Assembly: GCF_011745365.1 (NCBI RefSeq)
Contig: NW_024468909.1
Span: 5,084,001-5,148,000 of the forward strand
Direction: 5' to 3'
DNA length: 64,000 bases
Origin: Cryphonectria parasitica EP155
Lineage: Eukaryota > Ascomycota > Sordariomycetes > Diaporthales > Cryphonectriaceae
Shown here: in pieces, positions 11,567-23,500 of the stretch
How the letters are laid out: each line of letters begins with the position of its first letter
Position numbering within the stretch: the stretch's first letter is position 1
Translations under genes and position numbers: made by a program
Notes under the pieces: generated by a model
Told to the model about the DNA's origin: nothing
The model's database searches: none
The model's input: only the letters and a program-made list of their open reading frames with translations

Positions 11567-11600
<34 letters not shown>
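11567..11600. repeat. (TAT)n microsatellite
   Basis: About eleven perfect copies of a TTA-type trinucleotide in intergenic DNA. Confidence 0.95.
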
Positions 11601-12883
11601 TTCCCTTGCTATTTCGTGCAAAAATGTCCACATTTATGCCGTGGACCTCGGCGAGAACCGTAATAGTAGTCAAACTACTCTAGTATTCCGCGCGCTCCAC
11701 TTGGTACCGAGTCGAGTTTTCTTCGCCACTTGCTTCAATGGGTTCCAAATTATTTGAGAAGGGTGGTCATTCTGGGGGAGGTGGTTGCTTATCAGTGGCC
11801 AAGACATGGCAATTCATTCAAAATGTAAGGTTTCACTGCACGGGCGTCGTCAGTAGCTACCATGCATGTAACGTGGCCGAGCTCTGACGGTGGACTGATG
11901 CACATCTGGTCAAAGTGTCAAGGATGTCCTGCTATAGAATACCACAGAGTCATTTTCTCGATTATCCCGGGTACCAGTAGGTCATCCGACAAAATCGAAC
12001 CAGATCCACCTGGAGAGTATCTATCTCGTAAGAGCACCTTGACTGCTACCCTTTTTGTTTATGGTAACCCAACACGGAGAAGGGGAGCTCGGAGGAAGCG
12101 GGGTCCGTTTTGCCCTGATTGCCTGTGTAGCCTGTGTAGCAACAAGTAAGTACTCTTGCAGATCAATTGGACAGCTCATTGATCAACCCCCACCAAACCG
12201 ACCGGTCATCTTCCATGTCTGCTGATGCTACCATAGCACATATGCTTATATGTACTCCCCACATATATACCTGGTCTCACCATCCTACCAGGGCAGCTGC
12301 AAGTAATGCTCGGGTGACTGCTGCATAAGTCAAGTTGGCAGGCCTCGGTGAGAAACCCTGCGTCCAGCGCTCGCTTACCAGCAGTGGGTTTTGCAAGCGA
12401 ACTTGCTGAACAATGCATGGATTTCGATCGCATTGTCAACCCCAAGCCACAAGGGGGGATTAAACTGCTAATGTATCGCTCTTGGAGTCAATTGTGTTAT
12501 GCGGTTGAAGCCAAAACCTCGTCGCACAATCCATCAACTGACTTGACAACCAAGTCAAACAAAGGTGCAGAGGAAGAACTGGGCACAAACAGAAAGACAG
12601 AGCGTGGAAGATAAGTTACAAACCACTGAGCAAGTTAATGCTAGCCAGGTCATAACAGTTTATCATTCAAGAGACTCATGCATCACTGGGTTTTACAGAT
12701 CGCTGGTGCATTCAGTGTTGAAGACAGTTTTGTCGCACCAACATAGCTTCCGCTTCACTACCCTACACTTTCCTCAACATATGCAGATACCTGTGAGAAA
12801 CCTAAGGCGCGAACTATCAAGTAGCAGCTTCCAAAATTCCGGTTTATCATAAGTGCGAATAGTTTCGCCTGAATACGGACTAC

Positions 12884-13783
12884 TCAGGACGTGCCCGGGT
12901 CACCAGGCCGTGGGGCATCCAGGAGGTCGTCCAAGAGGTTCTCCATGCACTTGAACTCGACCACATACTCCTTCAGGCACAAGCCCACGAACCGGAACCA
13001 GTCATCCCCCCAGCGGCGGCTCGTCCACAGCGCGTTGGTGTACTCCCAGTACTCCGGGTACCAGGCCGCGCACTCCCAGTCGATGAGGACAGGGGCGCCG
13101 TCCGAGTCGCGGACCAGGATGTTCTTGGCCTGCAGGTCGCCGTGGGTGAAGACGGGCTTGTGGCCCGTCATGACCATTGGGAACACGCGGTCGCGGTAGA
13201 AGGTGCCTCGGCCCTCCGCGACCTCGGGATGCAGGAAAACATATCGTCTGAAGAAGGCCTGGTTGAGCAGAAACTCGCTTGGGAATGGGCCACAGGGCAA
13301 CGTGTCGGAGCCGAGGAAGATGTCATCGTAGGGCCTGCGGCCGTGCCTGCCGTAGTAACCCTCTGCAGGCATATCGCGCAGGCTCTGGAATTGCTTTCTC
13401 AGCTTCGTGGCGACCCGGTGCCTGCCTACCGGGCCGAGCTCCGTCCACAGCGACTCCATGGACTTGCCGTGTACATACTCCATGACGATGAAGTTGGCAC
13501 CGGTGTCTTCGTCGTGGAAGGCGGCGTATAGCTTTGGCACAAGGACCCGGTCGCCGCAGGACCAGGCGACCAGGTGCATGTTGTCGGCCTCGTCTAGCTT
13601 GATGTCTCCATGCTTGACGATGAAGTGGTCTCCAACCTTGCGGATAGTGCGCTTCTGGAAAATACAGGGAAAGACTTCCTCCGATGCGAGGATCTCTGGG
13701 ACGGTCGGCAGGGGAGCCGGAAGTGTCTCTGCTGGGGCATAGTAGGGATATGTTAGGCGTGGAGGATATCGCTGGCGAGTCAT
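12884..13783 (-). CDS. aminoglycoside-phosphotransferase-like (APH) kinase domain protein
   Basis: An intronless frame of 299 residues starts at ATG 13783 (MTRQRYPPRL). The frame stays open upstream only to a GTG and is then closed by TGA, so this is the natural start. The kinase fold shows FIVKHG as the ATP-lysine strand, FIVMEYVHG as the hinge, the Brenner-type catalytic motif THGDLQAKN (Asp near 215), and the metal-binding LIDWE with Asp near 235. The following WYPEYWEY segment is typical of the large fungal APH family. That family is expanded in filamentous ascomycetes and most members have no known substrate; small-molecule phosphorylation is inferred only from fold. It is not evidence of antibiotic resistance. 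Confidence 0.88.
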   Translation of the reverse strand: MTRQRYPPRLTYPYYAPAETLPAPLPTVPEILASEEVFPCIFQKRTIRKVGDHFIVKHGDIKLDEADNMHLVAWSCGDRVLVPKLYAAFHDEDTGANFIVMEYVHGKSMESLWTELGPVGRHRVATKLRKQFQSLRDMPAEGYYGRHGRRPYDDIFLGSDTLPCGPFPSEFLLNQAFFRRYVFLHPEVAEGRGTFYRDRVFPMVMTGHKPVFTHGDLQAKNILVRDSDGAPVLIDWECAAWYPEYWEYTNALWTSRRWGDDWFRFVGLCLKEYVVEFKCMENLLDDLLDAPRPGDPGTS

Positions 13784-14814
13784 GGTGTCTCCTTTGGTGT
13801 GGCGATGCTTCACTTGAGGTCAGAGTTCTTGTGTCTCGGTATCGTGATATTAGTTCCTTATGATGAAACAAGTACTTTGAGAGTATTCTGCGCTGCTGAG
13901 AGGGCAAGTGAAATATCAAAGAACAACACAGCTATGTTATGACAGTCTACTTAGTCTTCCTAAACCAAAGCCAATGCATGTGTACAGAAATCAGGCGCAT
14001 AGTCTATTTATGTGAATATGAAAGTGCTGTGACAATCAAAGGGTTGTTGTGAGTATTTGTAACGCTAAGTAACCACACGGGGTGTCTCATGAGACTTCGG
14101 AATTAAATGCAGGAGTTGCAGGGAAAATTGACAATGCGAAGCAAGTGATAGTCAGCCCAATCATGTTTGCCCATGAACAAAACGTTGAGGGAACACAATA
14201 ACTCCAAACTTATAGCTTTAGCTTGGTACCAAACATTGAAGGAACTACATATGTGTACTCTGGTTTTGTGCAAATTTGAGTCAACTTCCTGAACGATTGT
14301 CTCTTAGGAATTAGAGCTGTTCGATATGTAGAGAGCAAAGCTAATGAAGTGATAATCATTCATCCTCCCAAATTGTGTTGAAGCAAAATGGACGATAGAG
14401 AGTGGACTATCCTAAATGCACAATCTGTAAGAACTGTCCACAGGTGGATTAGCACATGACACTACACAGCAGAAAGAACTGTTCTTGTGTGCATCCACTC
14501 TAAGACTGCTCTAGGGAGCCATCCGAGTTGCAGACTATGACAAGCAGATTCCTCGCACAATATAAAGTCAGCGCCTTAGGTGCGGTAGATACGTTCGCTT
14601 GTGACTAAGTCACCATTTGTCTGACCAGATATATAGCCTCTTGTCAACGCAATTCATACTGTTAGTTGTCCTATTTTACCAAACATTAATTGTCAAAAGG
14701 CTGTGGAGCAAAATTCCGGAATATGTCCATATCTAGATTGTTGTCTACTTTAGGTCGCTATGCACTCGAACTTGCCGCCCAGCAAGTGGTGATATCTCGC
14801 AAGGGCTTCATGTG

Positions 14815-14848
<34 letters not shown>

Positions 14849-14964
14849 CACCAATTCTAAGCCGTGACCATCTATATGCTGGTATCATAAGCAAATTTTG
14901 ACCTTCCCATCTGAAACGTCCACAACCGAATTGCGCCATACCAAAACCTTTATTTGCCCTTTTT
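13784..14964. other. intergenic: APH-kinase promoter, A30 tract, 3' flank of lipase
   Basis: AT-rich and non-coding as far as can be seen. It holds a 30-base A run at 14815-14844, immediately downstream of the lipase gene's stop. I looked for a retroposed cDNA next to the A run and saw no coding similarity on either side. Confidence 0.5.
14815..14844 (+). repeat. A30 homopolymer
   Basis: Thirty consecutive A residues on the plus strand in intergenic DNA. It could be a simple slippage tract or the tail of an old retroposed sequence; no flanking duplication was found by eye. Confidence 0.9.
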
Positions 14965-16771
14965 TCAAGCACGGGCATCCACCGCGGTGGGCGGCTGTGG
15001 GCTCGTCGCGCCCTCTATCTCCGTCTCCATCTCGCTCTCGCCCTCGACGCCCTCCGGCTTACCATCCTTGCCGCTGTGGTCGGACTCCCCACCCATGCCC
15101 ACGATGTCGATCCACTTCCAGTAGTCGACGGTCCCGTGCCCGCTGCGGTCGAAGATGGCCTTGTCATCCAAAAGGCCGTCCTCGAGGCTGTCGTTCCCGC
15201 CAGCGTCATCGCCACCACCAGCGGCAGCCTCTGGGGCATCGAGCTTGTCCGAAACTTCCGCGCCCTCCACAAGGTCTCCGGACCACGTCCTCGCAACCGG
15301 CACGCCGTTCTTCCTGAGGAGTTGCAGCATGGCCCTCACGTTCAGGCGGAGTGCACGCTCGGGCTGCTCGGCACCAAAGACCTTCTTCGTCAACCACGGA
15401 AACAAGACCCCAAAGTCGCTCTGGTTCAGGTGCGCGCTGTTGATGACGTAAAAGAAGTTCGGCTCGGGCAGCCTCACGCCTGATCCGGGACGCTCAAACG
15501 CTGACGCGCTGACAACGGGGGCGCTAGGTCTCGGCGAGATGATGCGGCACATGGCGTGAAGGTGTTCAGTCCACTTGAAGAAGGTCTCCGACTCGATAGC
15601 CAATACCGAGGCGCCGCCTGGTGCCGTCGGGTCGTTATCAGCGTATGCTGGGAGGGGTAGGCTGTACAGGGCTGTCGTGGTGGGGGAGACGAGGGGAAAG
15701 CACCACATATCGAGCATCATGATGGGGTTCTTGGATGTAATTTGTGCGCGAATGCGACTACCGGCCGCTGGACAATAAAGCGGCTCCTCAATGGCCTCCA
15801 GCTCGGGAGAGCCAGCGTAGTATGTCGACTTGAGGAGCTGAACGGCCGTTGCGGCTCCAAACGAATGCCCGCCAAAGATGATCGACCCAGGCTTCTGCAC
15901 GTCGAGCTTCGAGGTGAACTGAGAGAGGGATGCGACAGGTGTGCTCGTATTCAGGTTGTGCATGTCCAGGCCAGCATCGATATCAAGTATTGCCTCATGC
16001 GTCAGACCAAGTTCCCAGAGCCGCACCTTCAGCTGTTGGTTCCGGGCGTCCCATGTCTGCCGGTTCTGGTCGTGGGAAATCTTCACGTAGGGCACAACAC
16101 GCCTAGTGTTTCCCATAAATCGGCTGTTCTGCGCCGTAGGGTCACGAATAAACGAGACAGCCGCGCTTCCGTCGCGATGTTCGGGACATATGACGACGAC
16201 GCCGTGCGAGGCCATAGACCCTACGATGTGCGAATATGCATTGCGGTTTCCCCCCAGACCGTGGGAGAAGATCATTGTGGGCCATCGCTTGTTTGGAAGG
16301 TGTTCGGGTTCGAGAATCGATGCGTTCTTAAAGACGGGAATCGTGGTGTAGTGTACGTGTCGAGGGAAGAACCTGCCATGGCAAGGAATGTCAGTCACGA
16401 TGCAAACACATTGGAGAGGGAGGGAATGCCTACGAGAGAATCTCGGAAGTGACAGCACCAAAGCCCAGGAACTTTGTGTAGGCCGAGACATGGCTCCTCT
16501 GAGGAGCAGGGAGCCACGTGATCCTCTTGCCTCTCGAGTCTGGCTGAGCTGGGTAGAAGATGCGAAACTGAATTGTGTGAATGTCGGCCGCGTTTTCGGG
16601 TGCCTCGCTCGGAGCATTTAGGCCTGAGATTGGGATCTCGACGTCAATGGTGCCGACTATGTAAGGTCCTGTATACTCCGGAAGTGTCGGTATAGGATTG
16701 ATCTTGTTTAGGTAGTATGACATTCTCTCCGCGTAGGCGGCCTTCTGAGCCTTGGTCGAAGCGGGCGTCAT
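14965..16771 (-). CDS. PAF-acetylhydrolase-like serine lipase/esterase
   Basis: Two exons, 16434-16771 and 14965-16372, encode 581 residues. The 61-nt intron (donor GTAGGC, acceptor GGCAG) restores a continuous family sequence from SEILS into FFPRHVHYTT. Start ATG 16771 (MTPASTKAQK) is the first in frame after an upstream stop. A further upstream exon cannot be excluded, because a leader-like hydrophobic stretch sits just before it in another frame. The N-terminal TGPYIVGTIDVEIP segment, the FSHGLGGNRNAYSH oxyanion region and the nucleophile elbow GGHSFGAAT (Ser near 283) place it in the platelet-activating-factor acetylhydrolase, plasma/isoform II family. The likely catalytic His is in NSAHLNQSDFG. 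The last 100 residues are acidic and low-complexity. It would hydrolyse short or oxidised acyl chains from phospholipids. Confidence 0.88.
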
Positions 16772-19503
16772 CGTGGCCACTCCAATCAGATGGGATGGTC
16801 GAACTACGGTGCCTAGGGATTCCAACCGCGAAGCCGAGGGTGCACAGCAGGGTAATCAAGAAACGGTCTAGGAAAAGAGTCTATTGTTATGATTTATCAA
16901 TGACATACATAGGAAATAAAAGACACGAGAGATGGATGGAATTGAGAAGGGGCACGCGACAACTGAAGAGCGCTTTGGAGAAAGCAAGTTTCGAATGGAA
17001 AAACGGGACCTGGACTTTGTTCAAGGAAACCACTGCCCCGTCTCAGCCTCGGCCCTGGAAGTTTTTGACTAACCTTGAAATATGCAAGCTCGCCCGGCTA
17101 AAAGTGGGTTTCTGGTGGGCTACAGCCAATGAACATGGAGTCGCGTGCATACCCTGCAACGTCACCAACGGCGACTTCCGGATCGACAGGTCAGCTACGT
17201 CACCCACTGGATAGGTGGTACCATCGCATTGTATGAACACCTTACGCCAGAAAGGCATGGGACAGACGAGGACGCAGATGGTTCCAGACAAAATCAGCGA
17301 ATTTTATAAGAACAAGAAAGAAAGATGGAGAGCATGGCATCAGCTGGCTTCAATTTGCCTTTCTCGTGTCAACAACATGCTTGACGTGTGGATCTAGATT
17401 TAGAATAGTAGCAGAACATACTCGAGAGATCCGTTTTGGAGCGCCTATTGGTATGAATGCAGTTGAGGGGGCCAAACTCCCCAGCCAAGCGGGTTGAATC
17501 TTTGAAGCTATTTCTCTATCTTTGCAGTGGGTGACGCTGCAAGCCTTCGAAATCAACGACGCAGCCCAAGGAGGACGTAATTGCATTTCATCGACAACCA
17601 ACCAGAAAGGTCTTGTGGGGGCCTGCGGTGAATTGGGATCGAATTGCCTCATCTCAAGAATGTTTTTTTCTTCTTTTCTTTTCAGGTCTAACAGACTTGA
17701 TGGCGGCTGTTTCGGACCAACGATGTTCAAGACTACGGGTTGAATTCTGATCTCTGTTGTAGAAAGTATTGAACTGAGAGTTGTCAGTCTTCACGATGTG
17801 CGGCCCTGGCCTCCCCTTCCCAGACTCCGGCCCAGCCCCGCTTTATATTTCTGTGGAAACCCACCTCAAGACACTGATAAATTGGCGGACAGTGTGATTC
17901 CGACCCAAGACAATAAGGACATCTGGAAGAACATCTACTCAGCACCGAATAGTTAAGACAAGCGCACAGGTAGTGGAGTGAGCAGAATGTCGGGGCCGAG
18001 ACGCCAGGGCCGAAGTCCGGGCCCAACACACTGGAGCCAATCAGATTGGGCGAGAAAGACGAAAGGGAAGGGATGATCAACGGGACCGCCACTACAGATT
18101 GGAAGCTCGTTGTGTTTCGTAGACTGCCTTGTTGACTTTCGAATACATATCCAGAGCCTTGCAGCGGATTCTATGGCAGGGCTAAACATTCATTCCCACC
18201 ATACTGAACCTAACCAATTTTTCAAGATGAAGGCTGAGTGTCAATTTACGTTGGTGTCGAAGACCACACAACAGTCGTGCTCGCCGCCCTCGTTGTACAG
18301 GGGCCACCGTAGCGGTGTCGTGTCTCTGCTATGCCTCTCATAAAGCAATGACTTCGCCCCAAAACAGGGAAAGACTTTTGCTGTATAAGCTAGCCAACCA
18401 ACCGATCCGCAACTAAAGAAACAAACAAAGATCTGCGCCAAGGTTCTCGGCGTGCTTGATGTGTTTCTTTTTCTTTCTCTTGTCTTCTTTGCTTCCCCAG
18501 ACTCCTTTTCCCTTTCTCTCCCTTCCTTTTCCATCCATTCCTAATCCTGTCTTGAAACCTCAGGTGGGTCTTAGTTTCAATGGCATTATTACCCATGCCT
18601 GAAAGGGTACATTGAAACAACTGTGGATGCTTCCAGCCTCCAGCACCCCCCAGCTCGCACCAACAGCTTCCTACCAGCGTCTCTATGGCTGCTAAAAAAG
18701 ATGAGGGGAGAGGAAAACGAAAATAAACATGAAAATAAAAGTAGAAATTGAAAAGAGAAGGAAGAAAGAAGAAGGAAACAAAACCCAGATGAGGACCCAA
18801 TGGTCTAAGCCAGCACTGGGAAGAGTTACTATTGAACAATCAAGAAGTTGACCCCCATAAAAAAAAAGGCATATACACAACTTGTCGTCAGTCCATATTA
18901 TTATGCGTCGAACCTGACCGTCGAACCACTCGGAGAAATTCCTCGAGGAGTGGCGGGCGCATGCGGGTCTCCTGAGCTCATCTCGGCGCGGCGGCGACGC
19001 TATCGTGCATTGGGACACGAACCCCGGGGAGCCGCGCGCCAGGGGGGAAGCGAGAGGGGAGACAGACCTCGAGGGAGGACCACCGCGGCGGCGGCGTGCA
19101 CCTGAAGGAGGGAAAAGAGAGTATAAATGAAATGAAAGGGGGCGCGGAGATGACAGCATCAGGAGCTGAGCTGGCTGCCCGCATATGCCAAAAAGGTGAG
19201 GCCGGGAGGGAGAGAGTCCTTTTTAAAACGTCAATCATTCCCATTTCTAGGTTTGTACCAAGGACTTCCTTTCTTTTTGCTTCTTGCTTTGCAGTTCTTT
19301 CCAATTCTTCTCGTGTTGAAACAAACATTTCGCAAATTCAGCTTCACAATAGCCCTGGAGGCTCACACTCGTTCCTTTGGATTCTTGTCTCTGTGCATAT
19401 ACATTCACTCTTTTTTTTGCTAGCAACAATAGATCACCAGCCTCCACCTACACCTTACACTCTTCCCCCCCCCCTCCCTCAAGACAACACAAAGAAAACA
19501 AAC
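16772..19503. other. intergenic: divergent upstream region of lipase and GH12 genes
   Basis: A 2.7-kb head-to-head spacer with no recognised gene. Short open frames lack conserved features. The right end is the GH12 promoter, with a TATA-like element at 19122-19127 and a long pyrimidine-rich leader just before 19504. Confidence 0.55.
19122..19127 (+). promoter_or_regulatory. candidate TATA element of the GH12 gene
   Basis: TATAAA preceded by a GA-rich stretch, 377 bases before the chosen ATG. A leader of about 350 nt would follow. A possible leader intron runs from the GTGAGG at 19196 to the CTAG just before 19430, which would shorten it. Assigned by motif and position only. Confidence 0.3.
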
Positions 19504-20586
19504 ATGAACGCCCTGCTCACAACCGCCCTCCTCGCCGGCGCCGTCACGGCCGCCCACGATAAGCCTACCCGCATCGAGGCCCGCGCGACCTCCATCTGCG
19601 GACAGTGGGACAGCGTGGCCACGGGCGTGTACACGGTCTACCAGGACCTTTGGAACGAGGATGCCGGTACCGGCTCGCAGTGCACGACCGTCGACACCCT
19701 GACCGACGATGTGCTGTCGTGGTCCACCTCGTGGTCCTGGACCGGCGAGAGCAGCCAGGTCAAGTCCTATGCCAACACCGTGACCAACTTCACCATCACC
19801 ACCCTGGCGTCCATCTCGTCCATCCCCTCCTTGTGGTCCTGGTCCTACTCGGGCACGGATATCGTTGCCGACGTGAGCTACGACATGTTTACCTCTTCTT
19901 CTGCCGACGGCAGCGATGAGTACGAGATTATGGTCTGGCTCGATGCCATCGGCGGTGCCGGCCCCATCTCCTCCACCGGCAGCACTGTCGCCACGCCCGA
20001 GATTGCCGGCACCACCTGGGATCTGTACACGGGCCCCAACGGCGACACGACTGTGTACAGCTTTGTCGCCACCTCGGCCGTCGAGGACTTTGACGGCGAC
20101 CTGATGGACTTCCTGAACTATCTCATCGAGAACGAGGGCGTGTCGAGCAGCCAGTACCTGCTGAGCATTGGCGCCGGCACCGAGCCCTTCACCGGCACCA
20201 GCGCTGTCCTCTCCGTCTCCTCGTACTCGTGCGGCGTGTCCACGGGAGGCTCTGCCGCCGCCACCACCGCCGTGGCCAGCGCCTCTGCTGTAGCTACGAG
20301 CGTCGAGGCCAGCGCCACGGCTGTGGCCAGCAGCTCAGCCGAGTCCAGCATTGCCATCTCCTCTGCAGCGGTCAGCAGTGCTGTGGCTCCCGCTTCGTCT
20401 GCCACGCAGTCCGTTGCTGCCCCTTCGGCCGCCGCCCCCTCGTCTAGCGCTGTTGTCCAGCAGGCCTCTTCGGCTGCTCAGGCCTTGACAACGGCTGCCC
20501 CGACCACGGCTGCTGCTACCTCGGCTGAGGCTGCTACGACGCTGGCTACCACCACGAAGAAGAGCTGCCACAAGGGAAGCAAATAG
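19504..20586 (+). CDS. GH12 endo-beta-1,4-glucanase / xyloglucanase
   Basis: An intronless 360-residue secreted protein. A signal peptide (MNALLTTALLAGAVTAA) is followed by a short propeptide ending in EAR, then a GH12 beta-jelly-roll from about residue 29 to 243. Cys32 and Cys60 match the family's conserved disulfide. Glu141 in EYEIMVWL is the expected nucleophile and Glu227 in GTEPFTG the acid/base. The family cleaves internal beta-1,4 bonds in cellulose, xyloglucan or mixed-linkage glucan outside the cell. After the fold comes a tail of about 115 residues, very rich in Ala, Ser and Thr, ending in TKKSCHKGSK. It looks like a glycosylated linker but carries no CBM1. Start 19504 is chosen because it places the signal peptide at the N-terminus, although the frame is open upstream. 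Confidence 0.96.
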   Translation: MNALLTTALLAGAVTAAHDKPTRIEARATSICGQWDSVATGVYTVYQDLWNEDAGTGSQCTTVDTLTDDVLSWSTSWSWTGESSQVKSYANTVTNFTITTLASISSIPSLWSWSYSGTDIVADVSYDMFTSSSADGSDEYEIMVWLDAIGGAGPISSTGSTVATPEIAGTTWDLYTGPNGDTTVYSFVATSAVEDFDGDLMDFLNYLIENEGVSSSQYLLSIGAGTEPFTGTSAVLSVSSYSCGVSTGGSAAATTAVASASAVATSVEASATAVASSSAESSIAISSAAVSSAVAPASSATQSVAAPSAAAPSSSAVVQQASSAAQALTTAAPTTAAATSAEAATTLATTTKKSCHKGSK

Positions 20587-23500
20587 GGGGGAGATCGTGA
20601 GGGTGCTAAGTGCGTGGGAGAATAGGTGGGTTCGGTGGGTGTTTTGTTGTTCTTTGTAGATATATACATATTCATATGTTCATTGTTCTTGATACGTCGC
20701 TCTTTCTGAACCTGCTTGCCCTCCTGGTCTGTGAACGAAGAAGTTCGTCTTGCAACGTTGTGCTCAATTATCTCTGTCCAACTGAGGCCTTCCTATGCTC
20801 GGCCGCCTCTTTCCCACATAGACTATGTGTTCAGACAGAAGTTTGCTTTGGCCAGACACTGAGCGTCAATGCCACACTGGTGGTTTCAATTCTTGTAGAT
20901 CTGGTACGGTACAGCTCGCACTCACCAGACCTTACTGCGCACCCAGGTTCACGACAGACACGTTGCTACCACGACTAGAAACGCTGCCACTTGGTAGGCG
21001 TCTGATCAACCAAAAAGAAGAAGAAACCCCCCACGTAGGAAAAACTTTGTGCACGCAGCGTTACAGGGCTCAGACCTGGTGGGCAATCATCTCACGGCTC
21101 CATGTAAAAGAGCCCGACGAAATTTTGCCTTGTAGTACTCACGACGACGATCCTACCATAGCGTCCATAAAATGATGCCAAGCCTTCTCCCTCCGTTTCC
21201 TTTGTTCAACAACGCCAGGGAAAAGCAATAGCACGAAATCAATGCGGCCCAACAATCGTCGGGGTCGAGGATCGCGCGCTGAAACTCACTGGAGCCAGCC
21301 AACCTGCCTTCTCGGAAGCCTGTCTCCAAAAGCTAGCCTTAGTTGACTTTCCCGCCAGCCTTTTTTGAGACCTGATCAAATCGCCGCTCGGACAATTTCA
21401 CGATCAGAAAGACAGTCTGGGGCATCCGCAACACCAAGATCGCAAACCGACAAATCGGTGACCGAAATTTCACAACACTCCTCAACGGGAACCCGCTGTA
21501 TGTCTGTTGGCATAGCAAGGCCTGTACCGAGTGGCGTACAGCTGTTGAGACCTTGCTGAAATACTCCGTGCCGCTTGGTGCTTGAGGTTTACTCCGAAGC
21601 GTGGGAAGATAGCTTGGAGTGCGCACACGGGCTGCATGGAGTTGGGGACCAAGGACCACCACACTCGGGCCTAGCGGAAGGGTTAGCTGCATGCTGCAGC
21701 CGACAAGTGCCTGCATGCATTATGCAGTGCACCGCAGCACCCCAGAATCCAACCCCGGATGAATTCGGGCTGGGTGCAGGGCTGGACGGTGTCGCGTGCC
21801 CATGGGGATTTAGCATGTCAGCTATTTTCTTGAGAACAGTCTGGCCAAACTTAACTGTGAATACGTTGTGAGACTGCCACTCAATGTCCGGCCTAGTCAC
21901 CTTCTAAAGCGCTGCATGGCTGCATAAGAAGAGCGGTCTAGGAAACCAGCAGGAGCAGGCTCGTCCGGGGCGGCTTGTATTTGCCGATGATCCTCCCTCG
22001 CTAGACATCTGGGGTAGCTGGGTATCGGTCTGGGGATTCCACCCCCACGCGGGTGCAGCAGGGTGATGATGGGAAGGGTTATTGGGGGAAAATGTTGGGA
22101 CAGCCATACCACGGTATCAGCCGCGTGGGTTTTGATCCCTAGACAGACTGACAGGGTGGGTGTTGGAGCCATGTATCAGCCCTTCCTGATGGTCTTCGTG
22201 GCGGGACACTCTTGTTTGACAGCCGATCGGGAAGGCTAGAGCTCGACCCGCGGGGAGGGGGGATACCTGGGAGACCAGGCGACCCCCGTCGTGATGGGAA
22301 GGAACTCGTGAATCTACTCAAAGAGGTATGAACTTTGATTGCCTCGGCTGGATTGAGGAGCTGTCAGCACGCCGGCTTAGAAAGTCCGAGCCCAGCGAGA
22401 TGCAAGCACTGAGAGAGCACGACAAGATCCCTCCTGTCGTCTTCATTGGTGAATAGTACAGGCCGGTCAGAGATCAGCCTCAGGACACGGACGCCATGAT
22501 ACCGTGCAGCGTTCCCAGACGAAGGAAGCCTTTCCCAAGCTGGTCCAGATCGCTTGCTCGATGACCCGGGAGGGAAATAGTCAGATCTCATGTCTTGTCC
22601 GGGTATGAAGAGATGTCTTATCAGTGCATTGAGATCCAATGATCCGGGAAGAATACGAGCAGCATGAAGAGAGCCAGGAGCCTTCTGTTTGAGGCAAGTG
22701 GAGCCCTGAGGGGGCACAAAGGATAATATTGCGGCGCACATCACACGCGGGTGAATTTTTGTATGAAGATTGGTGTTTCACGGGTGAGACCCTCGACCGA
22801 GGCTGGATGGAGTTTGCGACGTTATACGACACCGAGGCATCATATGGAGGGCAAATGGTTGAGTGAGTGAGTGGTTGGTTGGAGGAGAGGAGCTGGATGA
22901 CTTCCTGATTGATTTGAGTGGCTGAGGAGACGGGATGATTGGGATTGGCGAGAGCAGGAGCGTTACGTGCAGCCTGACAGCTTCCAGAACCGACTGACCC
23001 TAGCGATAGAAAAGCTTAGCCCTTGCCTCCCAAACTCTGGGTTCGGGACGCCCCTGTGGAGGTAGGGGAGGGGGGCTGAGCGCATCCGTCAGCTATGGAC
23101 CCTTGTCCGTACCGGGAGAAGTCGGGAGGCTCATAGAAGCCTTCGTCTTATCATCCCTGCAAGGGAGCTCGTGTGATAAATTTCCCCTCCCGGCCCCAGA
23201 CGAAATCTATACGACCTTAGGTGTGTATACTATTGGTATGTTCTGAGGGAGACATCATGGTGGCCTGTCGACGTGCGTGTTTCAAGAAATGATGAGAGTC
23301 GTCAACAAGTGGCGGTTATGGAGAAGTTCCGCGTAGGTCTTCCGATGTTTCTCTATATAGACACAGCTGATTGTAGTTGAAGATTGCTGACAGCAGATAT
23401 GAAAATCTGCTCATACCCCGTTCGGATCAGGTTATGTGTCTCACGTTCCTTTCTTTCCTAACTCTTTTTTCTCATCGCTTTATCTTTTCCCCCTCGCAAT

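Larger units (their letters stand above)
11218..12883. other. intergenic: peptide-transporter promoter with simple repeats
   Basis: This region is upstream of the transporter and at the 3' side of the APH kinase gene. It contains a T9-G15 run at 11307-11330 and a TTA trinucleotide run at 11567-11600. No coding region or RNA gene is recognised; short open frames here have no family features. Confidence 0.55.

Noticed and set aside
12884..13783. APH-like gene as an antibiotic-resistance gene
   Set aside because: The motifs match the broad fungal APH-type family, which is not tied to resistance; nothing nearby suggests such a role.
14815..14844. Poly-A tail of a retroposed gene
   Set aside because: No coding similarity or target-site duplication was seen next to the A run.
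16430..16825. Longer N-terminus for the lipase starting at 16825
   Set aside because: The first codon there is TTG; the first in-frame ATG is 16771.
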